A stretch of 15,920 bases of DNA from Clostridia bacterium (GTDB lineage Bacteria > Bacillota > Clostridia > Oscillospirales > CAG-272): positions 1-15,920 of the forward strand of contig JAFQAM010000254.1 of NCBI GenBank assembly GCA_017416885.1, read 5' to 3'. Position numbers and translations under genes: made by a program. How positions within the stretch are numbered: position 1 is the first letter of the stretch; each line of letters starts with the position of its first letter. The notes below the pieces were generated by a model. It was not told the origin of the DNA and searched no databases. It saw only the letters and a list, made by a program, of their open reading frames with translations. Positions 7,519 through 14,025 of the stretch are shown here, piece by piece.

Positions 7519-8484
7519 TTAAAACATCAAGTCGTCATTGTCTGATACAAAAGGCTCATTTTCCATACTAAAGGATAATACTGTATCCTTGTCGTCGTAT
7601 AAAAATGCTTCTATATCCGCATCATTATTCTCTACTTCTTGGAATTTTATATTGTTCATTTCGGCATACTTATGTGCGTAAGAGTTAATTTTTCCACCTA
7701 TTATTGTATTGATTGATAATTTTTTCTTTACTCGTTCAATTAATTTTCCGTTATCATCGTAATTATTTATAATTGTATAGAGGGGAGATAAAAATTCTTT
7801 ATCTAATTTTGTATTAGGCGGAATATATATTTTTTCAAGTTCACTGGAAAATGCGTGTTTCTTTACCTCTTTAACCGTATCATAAAGACGCACATTTTTT
7901 ACACGGTTGATAAAGCATCTTTCGGGAATTATTTCGTTACCTATATTTAATCGGCAGTCTATTTTACATTCTTCAAAGCTTCCCTCACTAAGTGTTATAT
8001 TTGATGGAATTTCTATTGACTTTATTTTTACACCGTAAAAACCATTTTTTGAAATTTTTCGCAAGGATTTGGGAAATGTGATTTCCTTGCCACTATGTGA
8101 CCAAAATAGATTATCGCCTGTAATTAAGGCGCAGGCAGCTTCCGCTATTTCTTCTATACCGTCGGGAATTTCAAAAGCTTCGTTTTTTTCAAGAGGTGGC
8201 ATATAGATTAAGGATTTCATATCCTTGCTATACAGTACACCGTTAACGGATGTATAACGGTCATTATTTTCTATATGTACTTTTTTTACAAATGGATAAA
8301 ATCCGTTTTCTGTATCTAAGTTTAATATTGCATAAGGTGTAAAATATTCAAGTGTGCTTGGCAAAATTAACTCCCTTGCATACCTTAATTTGGTTAAAGA
8401 GCTTGGCAATATTCTTTTTACGCCCTCGGGGATTACTACTGTTTCATTTAAACCGCTAAATTTTGTTATGTCTTTGTTTTCCAT
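7519..8484 (-). CDS. LRR_5 (BspA-type) leucine-rich repeat protein with acidic tail
   Basis: This 321-residue protein is the first gene of the LRR operon. Leucine-rich repeats cover residues about 12-235. They include the same insert as its neighbour (LYSKDMKSLIYMPP, 84-97) and a cap-like segment, IIGGKINSYAHKYAEMNN (261-278). The last 35 residues (287-321) are strongly acidic and look unstructured, ending DNDDLMF. As in the next gene there is no signal peptide. Both proteins begin MEN, suggesting a common origin. The start is fixed by CGGAG 6 bases before the ATG. The promoter at 8535-8563 drives the operon divergently from the second HTH regulator, so that regulator is the natural candidate to control it. 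What the LRRs bind is not known. Confidence 0.8.
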   Translation of the reverse strand: MENKDITKFSGLNETVVIPEGVKRILPSSLTKLRYARELILPSTLEYFTPYAILNLDTENGFYPFVKKVHIENNDRYTSVNGVLYSKDMKSLIYMPPLEKNEAFEIPDGIEEIAEAACALITGDNLFWSHSGKEITFPKSLRKISKNGFYGVKIKSIEIPSNITLSEGSFEECKIDCRLNIGNEIIPERCFINRVKNVRLYDTVKEVKKHAFSSELEKIYIPPNTKLDKEFLSPLYTIINNYDDNGKLIERVKKKLSINTIIGGKINSYAHKYAEMNNIKFQEVENNDADIEAFLYDDKDTVLSFSMENEPFVSDNDDLMF

Positions 8485-8534
8485 TTTTATCTCCGTTTGT
8501 GAATAAAATATTAGTTGTTTTATCGTACAGTTTT

Positions 8535-8563
8535 ATTCTATCATATTTTTTTATGCTTGTAAA
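8535..8563 (-). promoter_or_regulatory. Promoter of the LRR operon
   Basis: On the minus strand, TTTACA (8558-8563), a 17-bp spacer and TAGAAT (8535-8540). Transcription should start near 8528, giving a leader of about 45 bases. The strict 21-bp operator is not present here. Weak relatives, CAAAGCGCT at 8612-8620 and CAAAAATGCGACTTTG at 8577-8592, lie upstream of the -35 box. Confidence 0.65.
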
Positions 8564-8670
8564 TCGATATATGTACCAAAAATGCGACTTTGTCTCTTTT
8601 GTGCTAATTTTCAAAGCGCTACTATACTTTAATACAATAAATATTTCGTGGAATTATTTATAAATTATGG

Positions 8671-8702
8671 TATAATGTAATTACAAAAGCGTTTTTGAAT
8701 AC
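8671..8702 (+). promoter_or_regulatory. Promoter with operator for HTH paralogue 2
   Basis: TATAAT (8671-8676), preceded by TGG as an extended -10 element, is followed after 5 bases by a 21-bp block (8682-8702) with core CAAAAGCGTTTTTG. It matches the block at 5587-5607 at 20 of 21 positions, and the distance from the -10 box is identical. No good -35 hexamer is seen. A protein bound here would cover the transcription start. Confidence 0.8.
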
Positions 8703-8718
8703 TTTTAAGGAGAAAAAT

Positions 8719-9804
8719 ATGTCTATCGGGTCTAATATAAAAAGATTACGCAAGGAAAATGATATTACACAAGAGGAATTGGCTGAATATCTTGGAATTA
8801 CCTCTCGCGCTGTATCGCAATGGGAATGTGAAAGAACAATGCCTGATATTACTGCTATTCCTGTGCTTTGTCATATTTTTGGTATATCATCAGATGAGCT
8901 GCTTGGGATTGATGCTTCAAGGAATGACGAGGAAATAAAAAATTATTTAGCTGAAGCAAACGATTTGGGAAATCAAGGTAAGAATGAGGAGCGCACTGAG
9001 CTTTTGCGTGAGGCAAACAAGAGATTTCCAAGAGATTATAATATTATGCTGAAGCTTGCTGATGCGATTGTATGCGAATATTCGCGAAAGAAAATCAAGG
9101 ATTATAATGAGGTTTTCGGGCTTTGCGGTAGAATTTTAGCTGAATGTACGGATAGCTACATAAGATATGAGGCTATTGACACGCTCGCTATTGCGTACAG
9201 CTATGATGGCAAGGATGAGGAAATGCTGAGTCTTGCAAAGGAAATGCCAAAATCTCGCTTTTCTTACGAAAGCTTTATGCTTTTTAGGTGGCGCGGAAAA
9301 GATGATGTTACAGAAATACAAGGCTATATACAATTTTTAATTAATCAATTGATTTGCGCTATATACAGTTACAGTGGATTTTATGAAAATGGCAAAAAGC
9401 TTCTTTCAAATGAGGAAAGGATTAAATTATTTAAGCTTCAGGTTAAGCTTCTTGAGGATTTATTTCCCGACGGGGATTATCAGTTACAAGCTCAGCTTGG
9501 TGAAATTGCTTGCAGTCATTTAACTGAGCTTTTACTTAATGAAAATGATACTGACGGGGCTTGGGAATATTTAATGAAAGGCGTTGATTTTGCTATTCAT
9601 ATGGATACATATGATTTTGACAAAAAGCATACCTCGCCTATTCTTAAGGGATTTTCAAGTGGCGGTTGGATTATGGAGCCATGCGGAAATCGCTCACAGT
9701 GTATGCTTAATTGGTTGACTACGGATGATAAATTAGATGCTTTGCGCAAGGATGATAGATTTGATGTGATAATAAGCCGGCTAAAGCAGGTTGCAAAGCT
9801 ATAA
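8719..9804 (+). CDS. XRE-family HTH regulator with C-terminal helical-repeat domain (paralogue 2)
   Basis: I chose the ATG at 8719 because AAGGAG lies 6 bases upstream (8707-8712); the longer frame opening at a TTG (8695) would start inside the operator. The 361-residue protein has a Cro/C1-type HTH in residues 1-65: TQEELAEYLGI for helix 2, TSRAVSQWE for the recognition helix. An alpha-helical, TPR-like tail follows, with segments such as EERTELLREANKRFPRDYN. It is a paralogue of the 4448-5566 product, most alike in the HTH, which explains the shared operator. Autoregulation or cross-regulation between the two is likely. It is divergent from the LRR operon and convergent with the transporter gene. 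The signal it senses is unknown. Confidence 0.85.
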   Translation: MSIGSNIKRLRKENDITQEELAEYLGITSRAVSQWECERTMPDITAIPVLCHIFGISSDELLGIDASRNDEEIKNYLAEANDLGNQGKNEERTELLREANKRFPRDYNIMLKLADAIVCEYSRKKIKDYNEVFGLCGRILAECTDSYIRYEAIDTLAIAYSYDGKDEEMLSLAKEMPKSRFSYESFMLFRWRGKDDVTEIQGYIQFLINQLICAIYSYSGFYENGKKLLSNEERIKLFKLQVKLLEDLFPDGDYQLQAQLGEIACSHLTELLLNENDTDGAWEYLMKGVDFAIHMDTYDFDKKHTSPILKGFSSGGWIMEPCGNRSQCMLNWLTTDDKLDALRKDDRFDVIISRLKQVAKL

Positions 9805-9831
9805 ATTGATGATATATAAAAGCGAAAATAC

Positions 9832-9861
9832 AAAAGCTTGAAGGCGCGCCTTCAAGCTTTT
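9832..9861. terminator. Perfect 30-bp palindrome acting as two-way terminator
   Basis: The palindrome runs AAAAGCTTGAAGGCG (9832-9846) and then its exact reverse complement, with no spacer. Read in either direction it gives a strong GC-cored hairpin followed by T residues. It ends the regulator gene (+) and overlaps the first base of the stop codon region of the transporter gene (-). Confidence 0.85.
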
Positions 9862-10727
9862 TATTTAAAGAATACCATTAATAGAGTGCCTGTGAGCATT
9901 AAAACAAGACCGATAAATGCTTTTGTGGAAAGCTTTTCCTTGAATACGAAATAGGAAAACGCCACTGTAAAGATGATGCTCATTTTGTCGATGGGGACAA
10001 CTACGCTGACGCTTCCGTTTTGGATTGCGTAATAGTAGCATAGCCACGATGCGCCTGTTGCAATTCCTGACAAGGAAATAAATATAAGCTCCTTTTTATC
10101 AAGGGATTTTAATTGTGTGTGCTTTTTCTTGGCGAATACTATAATCCACGCCATTATAAGAACTACGCCTGTGCGAATGGCTGTACCAAGGTTTGATTCT
10201 ACATTTGAAATTCCTACTTTTGCAAGAATGGATGTAAGTGCGGCAAAAACGGCTGAAAGAATGGCATATAATATCCATATGCGTTTTTCGTTCTTTTGCT
10301 CGGTTTGCTTCTTCTCTACCATTAAAAAAAATCCAATAGCCAAAATTAATGTTGCAATTAGCTTAACCGCTAACTGCTCTGTTTCGCCAAAGCAGATGAT
10401 GGCAAGCAAAACTGTAAGAATTGTGCTTGATTTATCAATTGGCACTACCTTATTAACATCACCTATTGAGAGTGCTTTAAAGTAGCAAATCCAGGATGCG
10501 CCTGTTGCTAAGCCTGATAATATAAGGAAAATCAAGGATTTAGGTTGTATTTGAGCTATGCCCTGAGATGAGCCCACTACAAAAACCATAATCCAAGCAA
10601 AAAGCAAAACTACAACTGTTCTGAGGGCGGTTGCCACATCGGAATCGGTTTTCTTAATTCCGCATTTTGCAAGAATTGTTGTTAGTCCTGCGAATACTGC
10701 TGATAAAATTGCTGCTATTAGCCACAT
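9861..10727 (-). CDS. EamA/DMT-superfamily transporter
   Basis: This 288-residue membrane protein has about ten hydrophobic segments in two tandem EamA domains. The halves are unusually alike: ILSAVFAGLTTILAKCGI (7-24) matches ILSAVFAALTSILAKVGI (156-173), SGLATGASWICY matches SGIATGASWLCY, and VNKVVPIDKSSTI matches VSVVVPIDKMSII. The family exports or imports small metabolites such as amino acids or sugar derivatives across the cytoplasmic membrane; the substrate is not predictable here. The start is set by AAAGGAG (10734-10740), which lies within the last codons of the upstream SGNH hydrolase gene. Only one base separates the two coding regions, so they are co-transcribed and probably translationally coupled. 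The transporter may move the substrate or product of the hydrolase. Confidence 0.85.
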   Translation of the reverse strand: MWLIAAILSAVFAGLTTILAKCGIKKTDSDVATALRTVVVLLFAWIMVFVVGSSQGIAQIQPKSLIFLILSGLATGASWICYFKALSIGDVNKVVPIDKSSTILTVLLAIICFGETEQLAVKLIATLILAIGFFLMVEKKQTEQKNEKRIWILYAILSAVFAALTSILAKVGISNVESNLGTAIRTGVVLIMAWIIVFAKKKHTQLKSLDKKELIFISLSGIATGASWLCYYYAIQNGSVSVVVPIDKMSIIFTVAFSYFVFKEKLSTKAFIGLVLMLTGTLLMVFFK

Positions 10728-10728
10728 A

Positions 10729-11799
10729 TTATGCTCCTTTATTAGTAAGTATATATTTAACTATTGGCTCTAAGGTTGTAGCCATACCGTAAAAGCCACA
10801 ATCATTTGGATGGCAGCCCTCTACTGTGCCGTAGTCCTCATAGGGAGCAAATTCCTTTGTGCCGTCCCAAAAGTAGATGTTGTTGTCCCCATTATTTTTT
10901 GCATTTTGGTAGGTTTGATAAATTATGTCTCTGCGCTTTGGTCGGTTATCGTGAATATGGTCCATTGATACTGAGGTCATTAAAATTATAGGTAATGTAG
11001 GGTTGGCTTTGCGTATTGTATTAAGCATTTTTTCGTGAGTGCTTTGTAGGTGCTCCACAGTTGGTGCGTTATGGTCATAATCGTACACGAAAATTTCCAT
11101 ATCAAGAGATGCTATATAGTCGGCTATTTCTTGTTCACCTCGCGCATTGCCCGAAAATCCTAAATTGATATGGTCCATATTAAATTTTCTTGCAAGCATG
11201 CTTGTATATGCATTTCCCGGGCGTGAGGCGCATCCGCCTTGAGTGATTGAGCTACCGTAATATACTATTGGCTTTTCATACGCATAATTTGACGGTTCAA
11301 GGATTTTCGCATTCTGTTCAATGCCGATATATAGCATATTCACATCGCTATACAGTGGGAAATTAATAGTAATCTCTCGCATTTCGTTTGTATTAAAATT
11401 AAATACTGATTCGTAGGAATCGGTAATATCAAACGGTGGGCGAAATGTAGTGACAAATTTTTCTGTGCCGTTAATTTTTATGTACATATCAAATCCACAT
11501 GAGCCTGTTAATGCGAAGTGGTCCATTTTGCCGATATTACTCATTTTTGCGGAAATGGCGATATAGGAGCTATCGGTTTTAAATCGCACTCTGCCGCCTG
11601 CGGTGTTGGTGTGTAGGTATTTGACGCCCTCGCTTACACCTTCGGCGATTTTTTCGGGCATACGGCGAAATTTATTATTTTCATAGATTAAGCCATAAAA
11701 TTTGCACGGTGCATTTAATATGGAATAAAATTTTATATCGGTTTTATTCAGGTTGGTTTCTATTTTAAAATTTTGGTCGATTTCGTCAAGACTTTTCAT
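10729..11799 (-). CDS. SGNH/GDSL-type hydrolase with N-terminal beta domain
   Basis: In this 356-residue protein residues about 1-170 form a beta-rich N-terminal domain like that found before GDSL family 3 lipase/acylhydrolase domains, and residues 178-352 form the SGNH hydrolase. The blocks are GSSITQG (182-188) with catalytic Ser184, NLGFSGN (212-218), DYDHNAP (240-246) with Asn244, and EGCHPND (327-333) with His330. In most relatives the last block is D-x-x-H; here the Asp is replaced by Glu327. Such enzymes remove acyl, often acetyl, groups from carbohydrates or other esters. No signal peptide is seen, so the substrate would be inside the cell. The ATG follows AAAGGA. It is the first gene of an operon with the EamA transporter, and its own promoter lies at 11830-11858. 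Confidence 0.85.
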   Translation of the reverse strand: MKSLDEIDQNFKIETNLNKTDIKFYSILNAPCKFYGLIYENNKFRRMPEKIAEGVSEGVKYLHTNTAGGRVRFKTDSSYIAISAKMSNIGKMDHFALTGSCGFDMYIKINGTEKFVTTFRPPFDITDSYESVFNFNTNEMREITINFPLYSDVNMLYIGIEQNAKILEPSNYAYEKPIVYYGSSITQGGCASRPGNAYTSMLARKFNMDHINLGFSGNARGEQEIADYIASLDMEIFVYDYDHNAPTVEHLQSTHEKMLNTIRKANPTLPIILMTSVSMDHIHDNRPKRRDIIYQTYQNAKNNGDNNIYFWDGTKEFAPYEDYGTVEGCHPNDCGFYGMATTLEPIVKYILTNKGA

Positions 11800-11829
11800 A
11801 TTTATTTCCTTTTATTTTATTCTGCTTTT

Positions 11830-11858
11830 AGTTTATCACAACAAGAAATCTTTTTCAA
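11830..11858 (-). promoter_or_regulatory. Probable promoter of the SGNH-hydrolase/transporter operon
   Basis: On the minus strand, TTGAAA (11853-11858), a 17-bp spacer and TAAACT (11830-11835). The -10 box is weak. The spacing and the place between the ferritin terminator and the ATG support it. Confidence 0.55.
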
Positions 11859-11868
11859 GGTGTATATT

Positions 11869-11896
11869 AAAAAATCAGTCCCACAAATGGGACTGA
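11869..11896 (-). terminator. Terminator of the ferritin gene
   Basis: On the minus strand a 9-bp perfect stem (11888-11896 pairing with 11875-11883, TCAGTCCCA/TGGGACTGA) with a 4-base loop is followed by six T residues. It lies 8 bases after the ferritin stop codon. Confidence 0.9.
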
Positions 11897-11903
11897 AATT
11901 TAA

Positions 11904-12413
11904 TTAAAGAACTAATGATGGCGCTGTATATACTCTTGCGCTTAGCTCTTGGTTGAGCATGTAGAGGCTTCTTGGATCTGAGCCGAAAAGCTCCATTTTT
12001 GTAATCATATCGTTTGCGTTGGTTTCTTCCTCGCCCTGCTCCTTTACGAACCAATCAAGGAATTGCATTGTACGGAAATCCTTATCCTCATATGCGGCTG
12101 CATAAATATCGTTGATAAGCGAGGTTACATATTTCTCGTGCTCAAGTCCTGCCTTTAAAACATCCATATGACAGGTAAATTCCTTATCAGGCTTTGCGAT
12201 AGCTTCAAGTGTTACCTTCTGGCTTTCGTTTTGAAGGTATTGATAGAATAGCATTGCGTGGTCGCGCTCCTCCTGAGCTTGAATTTTGTACCAATTTGCA
12301 AATCCGTCTAGTCCTACATCCTCAAAATAGTTTGAGAAATCAAGGTATAAATATGCTGAATAAAACTCCTTGTTGATTTGTTGGTTTAATAATTCGTGTA
12401 CATTTGCGTTCAT
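11904..12413 (-). CDS. ftnA: Bacterial non-heme ferritin
   Basis: The 169-residue length and four-helix pattern are typical of bacterial ferritin, which oxidises Fe(II) and stores iron as a mineral inside a 24-subunit shell in the cytoplasm. The ferroxidase ligands can be placed: Glu16 (INKEFYSAYLYL), Glu49 and His52 (QEERDHA), Glu93 (LEHEKY), and Gln126 with Glu129 (VKEQGEEE). There is no heme-binding Met in the pattern of bacterioferritin and no Dps-type architecture. The ATG is preceded by AAAGGAG. It is a single-gene unit with its own promoter and terminator, divergent from pnuC. No iron-dependent (Fur-like) palindrome was recognised in the promoter. Confidence 0.95.
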   Translation of the reverse strand: MNANVHELLNQQINKEFYSAYLYLDFSNYFEDVGLDGFANWYKIQAQEERDHAMLFYQYLQNESQKVTLEAIAKPDKEFTCHMDVLKAGLEHEKYVTSLINDIYAAAYEDKDFRTMQFLDWFVKEQGEEETNANDMITKMELFGSDPRSLYMLNQELSARVYTAPSLVL

Positions 12414-12449
12414 TTTTATTTCTCCTTTATGATTTTAATTTGTGATTAT

Positions 12450-12478
12450 ATTTTAACATAAATTTTTATAAATGTCAA
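12450..12478 (-). promoter_or_regulatory. Promoter of the ferritin gene
   Basis: On the minus strand, a perfect -35 TTGACA (12473-12478), a 17-bp spacer and -10 TAAAAT (12450-12455). A TATAAT copy lies a few bases further downstream but at too long a spacing. Confidence 0.75.
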
Positions 12479-12505
12479 TTGAATGTATGCTGCTTTATTA
12501 TTATC

Positions 12506-12534
12506 TTGACTTTTACTTTTATGTATGCTATAAT
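12506..12534 (+). promoter_or_regulatory. Promoter of pnuC
   Basis: TTGACT (12506-12511), a 17-bp spacer and a perfect TATAAT (12529-12534). The transcript would start near 12541, about 96 bases before the ATG, leaving room for a structured leader. Confidence 0.85.
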
Positions 12535-12540
12535 ACGAAA

Positions 12541-12631
12541 AAATAGCTGCCACCGGGTAGGAATCGTAGTATTCGTTGCACATCGTTAGGTCTTTGAAGA
12601 TGTGATAGCGGATACTTATTTTTTTAGGGGG
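12541..12631 (+). promoter_or_regulatory. Structured 5' leader of pnuC, possible riboswitch of unrecognised class
   Basis: The leader can fold as a junction. P1 pairs TAGCTGC (12544-12550) with GCGGATA (12608-12614), with one mismatch and one GU. A small hairpin GAAT/ATTC (12561-12564, 12571-12574) sits inside. P3 is CACATC (12579-12584) with GATGTG (12599-12604) around a 14-base loop. It ends at the ribosome site AGGGGG (12626-12631), so control of translation is possible. I do not see the signature of the TPP, FMN, cobalamin or preQ1-I riboswitches. I cannot reliably recall the NAD+-II consensus, so that class is not excluded. Confidence 0.4.
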
Positions 12632-12636
12632 ATTTA

Positions 12637-13320
12637 ATGAAAAGATTACTTGACTATTTTTCTAAAACAGAGATATTTTTGTGGGGATTTTCCGTTGCAT
12701 TAATCATTGTGTCGTTTATAGCATTTGACAGGTCAAGCTATTTAACGCTTTTTGCATCGCTTATTGGCGTTACCTCGCTGATTTTAAATGCTAAGGGAAA
12801 TCCTGTCGGTCAGATACTGATGATTATATTCAGCTTACTTTACGGCATTATTTCATATAGTCAGGCTTACTATGGCGAAATGATTACATATCTTGGTATG
12901 ACTATGCCTATGGCTGTTTTTGCCTTGGTTTTCTGGCTCAGAAATCCTTATAAGGGAAATAAGCTCGAGGTTAAGGTTAACAGTATAATCAAAATTGAAC
13001 AAGCTCTTATGTGGGTGGCTACTGTAATTGTGACTGTAATATTTTACTTTATTTTAAAGTATTTTGGTACTGCAAGCATTATAATGAGTACATTTTCGGT
13101 AACTACAAGCTTTTTAGCGGTATATTTAACATTCAGACGAAACCCGTATTTTGCCTTAGCTTATGCTGCAAATGATATTGTTTTAATTGTTTTATGGATA
13201 CTTGCAAGCATATACGACATTCGCTATATTTCTGTGGTAGTATGCTTTACCGCGTTTTTATTCAATGATATTTACGGCTTTATAAGCTGGCAAAAAATGA
13301 AAAAGCGTCAGGGAGTATAG
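12637..13320 (+). CDS. pnuC: PnuC-family transporter (nicotinamide riboside or related vitamin)
   Basis: The 227-residue integral membrane protein has about seven hydrophobic segments and the PnuC-family core: AKGNPVGQ (52-59), FSLLYGIISYSQAYYGEMIT (65-84) and MPMAVFALVFWLRNPYKGN. The family facilitates uptake of NAD precursors such as nicotinamide riboside, but members for thiamine (PnuT), riboflavin (PnuX/RibM) or nucleosides are known, and residue patterns do not settle this. The start is fixed by AGGGGG 5 bases before the ATG. The gene stands alone behind its own promoter and leader. Its stop codon touches that of the convergent tetR gene with no base between, and no terminator is visible there. 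There is no fused or adjacent kinase (NadR) in the window. Confidence 0.8.
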   Translation: MKRLLDYFSKTEIFLWGFSVALIIVSFIAFDRSSYLTLFASLIGVTSLILNAKGNPVGQILMIIFSLLYGIISYSQAYYGEMITYLGMTMPMAVFALVFWLRNPYKGNKLEVKVNSIIKIEQALMWVATVIVTVIFYFILKYFGTASIIMSTFSVTTSFLAVYLTFRRNPYFALAYAANDIVLIVLWILASIYDIRYISVVVCFTAFLFNDIYGFISWQKMKKRQGV

Positions 13321-13863
13321 CTAAATCACCTTAAAAAAGTAATCGGCAAGTGTTTCGGCGCTTTCCTTCATTCCGTTATCAAGCCACCATTTCACCGTTT
13401 CAACAAACGCTACGGAAATGTGGTTTATATAATAATCGCTTGGTAGGTCGCTTTTGTTTTCAAAGATGGATGTATGATTTTTAATAAGCTCCTTAAGGTT
13501 TTCCTTAAAGTAGCGCAAAAACAGCTCGTTGTTTTCACAGGACAGTAAATCGAGGATGTTATTGTCGTTTTTCTGTAAATGCTGTAACAGGTGTAAAATT
13601 ATCGGCGAGGGGGTGTGGCAATTAAAAATATGCTTATGGTTTTCTCTGCCCTCCTCGGTATCAAATATATGGCAAAAAAGCTCCTTACATAGCTCCTTTA
13701 ATAAAAAGTCCTTTGTTTCAAAATGGGCATAAAATGTGGCTCTGCCTATATCCGCCTTTTCTAAAATTTCACCTACGGTGATCTGATTAAAATGCTTTTT
13801 TGAAAGAAGCTCTGTAAATGCTTTGAATATGGCTTCTCTTGTTTTTTTCTGTCGTCTGTCCAT
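13321..13863 (-). CDS. TetR/AcrR-family transcriptional regulator
   Basis: I chose the ATG at 13863, preceded by CGGAG. The frame runs further upstream to a TTG near 13914, but that part overlaps an operator-like palindrome and lacks a ribosome site. The protein has 180 residues. Residues 27-47 (ITVGEILEKADIGRATFYAHF) are the typical TetR helix-turn-helix; the C-terminal part is all-helical. A cluster of Cys and His, Cys59, Cys64, His65, His76, His78, Cys82, His83, could bind metal. It is divergent from a CDF metal exporter and two related palindromes lie between them, so it is probably the local regulator of that exporter. SczA, a zinc-responsive TetR protein controlling czcD in Streptococcus pneumoniae, is a known precedent. 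Metal sensing is inferred, not shown. Confidence 0.85.
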   Translation of the reverse strand: MDRRQKKTREAIFKAFTELLSKKHFNQITVGEILEKADIGRATFYAHFETKDFLLKELCKELFCHIFDTEEGRENHKHIFNCHTPSPIILHLLQHLQKNDNNILDLLSCENNELFLRYFKENLKELIKNHTSIFENKSDLPSDYYINHISVAFVETVKWWLDNGMKESAETLADYFFKVI

Positions 13864-13891
13864 ATTTTTCTCCGTACATTTTTTAATTTTT

Positions 13892-13905
13892 GTTCGGTAA
13901 CGAAC
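13892..13905. promoter_or_regulatory. Operator-like palindrome 1 in the tetR leader
   Basis: GTTCGGTAACGAAC has perfect 5-bp arms, GTTCG/CGAAC, around GTAA. It lies in the transcribed leader of the tetR gene, about 30 bases before the start codon. It is the same length and type as the palindrome at 13969-13982, 77 bp away. Confidence 0.6.
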
Positions 13906-13957
13906 TACTAACAAAATTTATATGTTGATTTTTTGATTTATCAAAAATATAATTATA

Positions 13958-13987
13958 TTGAACAATATGTTCAGTAGTGAATATATT
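13958..13987 (+). promoter_or_regulatory. Probable promoter of the CDF transporter gene
   Basis: TTGAAC (13958-13963), an 18-bp spacer and TATATT (13982-13987). The spacer holds the operator-like palindrome at 13969-13982, so a bound TetR protein would compete with RNA polymerase. The site overlaps the opposing tetR promoter. Confidence 0.5.
13969..13982. promoter_or_regulatory. Operator-like palindrome 2 between tetR and the CDF gene
   Basis: GTTCAGTAGTGAAT has the same pattern as GTTCGGTAACGAAC at 13892: GTTC, purine, GTA, purine, pyrimidine, GAA, pyrimidine. It covers the expected tetR transcription start (near 13978) and lies inside the CDF promoter. A second nested symmetry, TGAACA-ATA-TGTTCA, covers 13959-13973. 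Confidence 0.6.
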
Positions 13988-14013
13988 GTATCACAATATT
14001 AATTTTTTGTCAA
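13985..14013 (-). promoter_or_regulatory. Promoter of the tetR gene
   Basis: On the minus strand, a perfect -35 TTGACA (14008-14013), a 17-bp spacer and TACAAT (13985-13990). It produces a leader of about 115 bases that includes both palindromes. Confidence 0.8.
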
Positions 14014-14025
14014 GTTGGGGGAAAT

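Noticed and set aside
8577..8620. Degenerate operator-like sequences upstream of the LRR promoter
   Set aside because: They need an insertion or deletion to align with the 21-bp block; kept only as a note on the LRR promoter, not as sites.
8463..8663. Small hydrophobic frame between the LRR operon and HTH paralogue 2, considered as a signal peptide gene for an RRNPP-type regulator
   Set aside because: No ribosome site before any of its possible starts, and it ends before the -10 box of the regulator, with no promoter of its own seen.
9816..9830. TATAAAAGCGAAAATAC, similar to half of the shared operator
   Set aside because: Only one half-site matches; similar AAAAGCG half-sites also occur inside coding regions, so chance is likely in AT-rich DNA.
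9136..10485. Several frames of 60-120 codons opposite the regulator and transporter genes
   Set aside because: They are shadows of well-supported genes, without ribosome sites or recognisable domains.
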